Shown here: in pieces, positions 14,149-15,299 of the stretch
How positions within the stretch are numbered: position 1 is the stretch's first letter
How the letters are laid out: every line of letters starts with the position of its first letter
Source: Planctomycetota bacterium
GTDB lineage: Bacteria > Planctomycetota > PUPC01 > JABMSA01 > JAUWKK01
DNA: 15,299 nt
Direction: 5' to 3'
Assembly: GCA_030614245.1 (NCBI GenBank)
Contig: JAUWKK010000021.1
Span: forward strand, 1-15,299
The notes under the pieces: generated by a model
What the model was told of the DNA's origin: nothing
Databases searched by the model: none
The model's input: only the letters and a program-made list of their open reading frames with translations
Position numbers and translations under genes: made by a program

Positions 14149-14997
14149 TTATGCCCTCGCGTGCAGCGACAGCGCATCCTGCGGACATTCCGCCACACAT
14201 TGGCCGCACCCCGTGCACTTTTCGCGGTCCACTTCGGCTACGTCGTTCACGCTGATCGCGTCGACCGGGCAAGCGTCCACACACTCGCCGCAAGCTATGC
14301 AGTTTTCGGTATCGACAACCGCGACGAGGGGTGATGCCGGGGCCGCATCTTGGAGGCCGGCGATTCGTTGATTCACGGCCCTGAGCTGCTCTTCCATTGC
14401 CTTGGCCTGGGCCTTGAGAGATTCAAGGTCTGCAGCGGGCGAGACCGGCGCGGCGCCGGCTTCTGGGTTGACCGCAGGCATCATGCCGCCGCCCATCCCC
14501 ATGCCGCGACCCATTCCCCCGCCCATGCCGCGGCCACCGCCCATGCCACGCCCTCCGCCCATGCCGCGTCCTCCGCCCATTCCTCGTCCCATACCGTCAC
14601 CTCCTATGCCAAGACCAGCGCCGGTGCCGCCGGCGCTCATTCCAAAATGACTTACAACATTTGCTCCCGAGGCCGACGTGAAGGCGCCTTGCTTATACTG
14701 CGTGATGGCGTCGCGGACGCTGCCGCTGACCCCGACGATGACCTGAATGCCCGCCGCACCGAACACATTAAAGGCGTTCGGCCCGCAATTTCCGGTCAGC
14801 ACGGTCTGCACTCCTTTTTCGGACATTAGCTGGGCCGACTGAACTCCTGCGCCGCCGCCGACGGCGATGTTCGGGTTCTCAATCGCCTCGAACTCCATGG
14901 TGTCCGGGTCCACGATCAGGAAGTACGCGCAGCGGCCGAACCGTGCCTCGACGTGGTCATCCAGGGTCGGCCCCGTAGATGTGATGGCTATTCTCAC
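14149..14997 (-). CDS. NifX-like FeMo-cofactor-binding domain fused through a Gly/Met/Arg-rich linker and coiled coil to a 2x[4Fe-4S] ferredoxin
   Basis: The 282-residue protein has three parts. Residues 1-115 are a NifX/NafY-like dinitrogenase iron-molybdenum cofactor-binding domain: I-A-I-T-S-T-G-P-T-L-D-D-H-V start, A-R-F-G-R-C-A-Y-F, and T-G-N-C-G-P-N-A near 68. Residues 119-175 are a low-complexity G-M-G-G-G-R segment, then a predicted short coiled coil (about 190-216, L-E-S-L-K-A-Q-A-K-A-M-E-E-Q-L), together resembling DUF5320 proteins. The end is a bacterial ferredoxin with C233/C236/C239/C243 and C261/C264/C267/C271. Such NifX-like proteins carry or assemble metal clusters (the orange protein is one relative) and need not relate to nitrogen fixation; no nif genes are seen. 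The start is a GTG at 14997 with AAAGGA about 8 nt upstream. Having cluster carrier and electron donor in one chain suggests a redox-active metallocluster chaperone, which is inference. Confidence 0.88.
   Translation of the reverse strand: MRIAITSTGPTLDDHVEARFGRCAYFLIVDPDTMEFEAIENPNIAVGGGAGVQSAQLMSEKGVQTVLTGNCGPNAFNVFGAAGIQVIVGVSGSVRDAITQYKQGAFTSASGANVVSHFGMSAGGTGAGLGIGGDGMGRGMGGGRGMGGGRGMGGGRGMGGGMGRGMGMGGGMMPAVNPEAGAAPVSPAADLESLKAQAKAMEEQLRAVNQRIAGLQDAAPASPLVAVVDTENCIACGECVDACPVDAISVNDVAEVDREKCTGCGQCVAECPQDALSLHARA
14519..14590. repeat. In-frame 18-bp tandem repeat, four units
   Basis: Four successive 18-bp units start at 14519, 14537, 14555 and 14573 with the form CCGCCCATGCCGCGTCCT. On the minus strand each encodes a six-residue G-R-G-M-G-G unit of the linker. 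The fourth unit is the most diverged. Further partial units lie on the left side (about 14490-14518). Unit number may vary by slippage without changing frame. Confidence 0.8.
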
Positions 14998-15015
14998 AAG
15001 AGTATCCTTTCTCCA

Positions 15016-15213
15016 TTACGAAAGTGGACATGTTCCCGTAGGACACGAAGCGCCGGACGGCCTGACGCCGGCGCCTACGCCGAACGTTGACATGAGTTTC
15101 TCCATGCGGCGGCTGCCGCACTTCTCACACGTATGCCGGCCGCTGGCATCCGGCTTTTCGAGCACTTCCGTGACGTGCCCGCACTTCTTACAGCGATATT
15201 CATACAGAGGCAT
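15016..15213 (-). CDS. FmdB-family small zinc-ribbon protein
   Basis: The 65-residue protein starts M-P-L-Y-E-Y-R-C8-K-K-C11-G and has a second knuckle C29-x2-C32, the FmdB/CxxC_CxxC_SSSS zinc ribbon. A Gly-rich tail with two more cysteines (C57 and C62, S-C-P-T-G-T-C) follows; such tails are common in this family. FmdB-type proteins are described as putative regulatory or zinc-binding proteins, and no enzymatic role is established. The ATG at 15213 has AAAGGATGG about 10 nt upstream. It is the first complete gene of the co-directional set, 18 bp before the NifX-ferredoxin gene, and is probably co-transcribed with it. Confidence 0.88.
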   Translation of the reverse strand: MPLYEYRCKKCGHVTEVLEKPDASGRHTCEKCGSRRMEKLMSTFGVGAGVRPSGASCPTGTCPLS

Positions 15214-15238
15214 GACTTTTCCATCCTTTCACGTTCCG

Positions 15239-15267
15239 AGAGCCAGCGCGCCAAGCACCCTGGCTCT
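15239..15267. repeat. Inverted repeat between the FmdB gene and the upstream gene
   Basis: AGAGCCAG (15239-15246) and CTGGCTCT (15260-15267) form a perfect 8-bp stem with a 13-nt GC-rich loop. It lies just after a possible upstream stop codon and 26 nt before the FmdB start. No T-run follows, so it may be an mRNA-stability or attenuating structure rather than an intrinsic terminator. Confidence 0.5.
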
Positions 15268-15281
15268 GGACCTGCCGGGGG

Positions 15282-15299
15282 TTACTTCTCCTTGGCCTC
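15282..15299 (-). CDS. Possible 3' end of an upstream gene (five codons and a stop)
   Basis: Read on the minus strand, the edge encodes E-A-K-E-K followed by TAA at 15282-15284. A Lys/Glu-rich ending, a stop, then a hairpin and the FmdB ribosome-binding site would fit the end of a preceding operon gene. Five codons cannot establish a gene, and nothing can be said about function. Confidence 0.25.
   Translation of the reverse strand, partial: EAKEK

Noticed and set aside
14149..14997. NifX-like protein as evidence for nitrogen fixation
   Set aside because: No nifHDK, nifB, nifE or nifN is present. NifX-like domains are widespread in non-fixing anaerobes.

Overview
The window most likely comes from an anaerobic, uncultured member of the Planctomycetota (Phycisphaerae-like) or a neighbouring phylum. 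This is inferred from three gene styles: a very large secreted parallel beta-helix protein with a choice-of-anchor Q-type motif (DMGAYE) and a C-terminal dockerin-like segment; a Tat-exported Gfo/Idh/MocA oxidoreductase of the type expanded in that phylum; and a cluster rich in 4Fe-4S ferredoxin domains. No rRNA or marker gene is present to confirm the taxon. Every convincing gene lies on the minus strand.

Layout, left to right (downstream to upstream for the genes). Positions 1-3801 hold the 5' 1267 codons of the beta-helix/dockerin protein, which runs off the left edge. A near-consensus sigma70-type promoter (3944-3972) and a good ribosome-binding site precede it. Positions 4313-5794 encode the Tat-dependent Gfo/Idh/MocA protein, which has its own possible promoter. 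A roughly 750-bp stretch (5795-6548) holds no convincing gene.

From 6549 to 15213 there is a co-directional set. In transcription order it encodes: an FmdB-type zinc ribbon; a NifX-like / Gly-Met-rich / coiled-coil / two-cluster ferredoxin protein; an FAD/NAD(P) disulfide-reductase-family enzyme; a DUF1847 protein; a peptide deformylase; a tandem-fused pair of MinD-type ATPases, each with an inserted two-cluster ferredoxin; a SAM methyltransferase; a YkoF-like thiamine-binding protein; and a RACo/COG3894-type ferredoxin-ASKHA ATPase. Two repeat-bearing gaps divide the set: a palindromic array at 13896-14074 and a probable dispersed repeat at 9223-9300.

The right-hand cluster resembles the metallocluster and electron-handling neighbourhoods of anaerobes, where NifX-like proteins sit beside paired ferredoxin-MinD ATPases (for example the orange-protein loci of Desulfovibrio). 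Here it is combined with a RACo-like protein of the kind that reductively reactivates corrinoid proteins. The working idea is a low-potential electron delivery or metallocofactor maturation module. The ATPase fusion, the NifX-ferredoxin fusion and the 122-bp DUF1847/deformylase overlap are its unusual features. No corrinoid protein, methyltransferase partner or metalloenzyme target lies inside the window, so the substrate is unknown.
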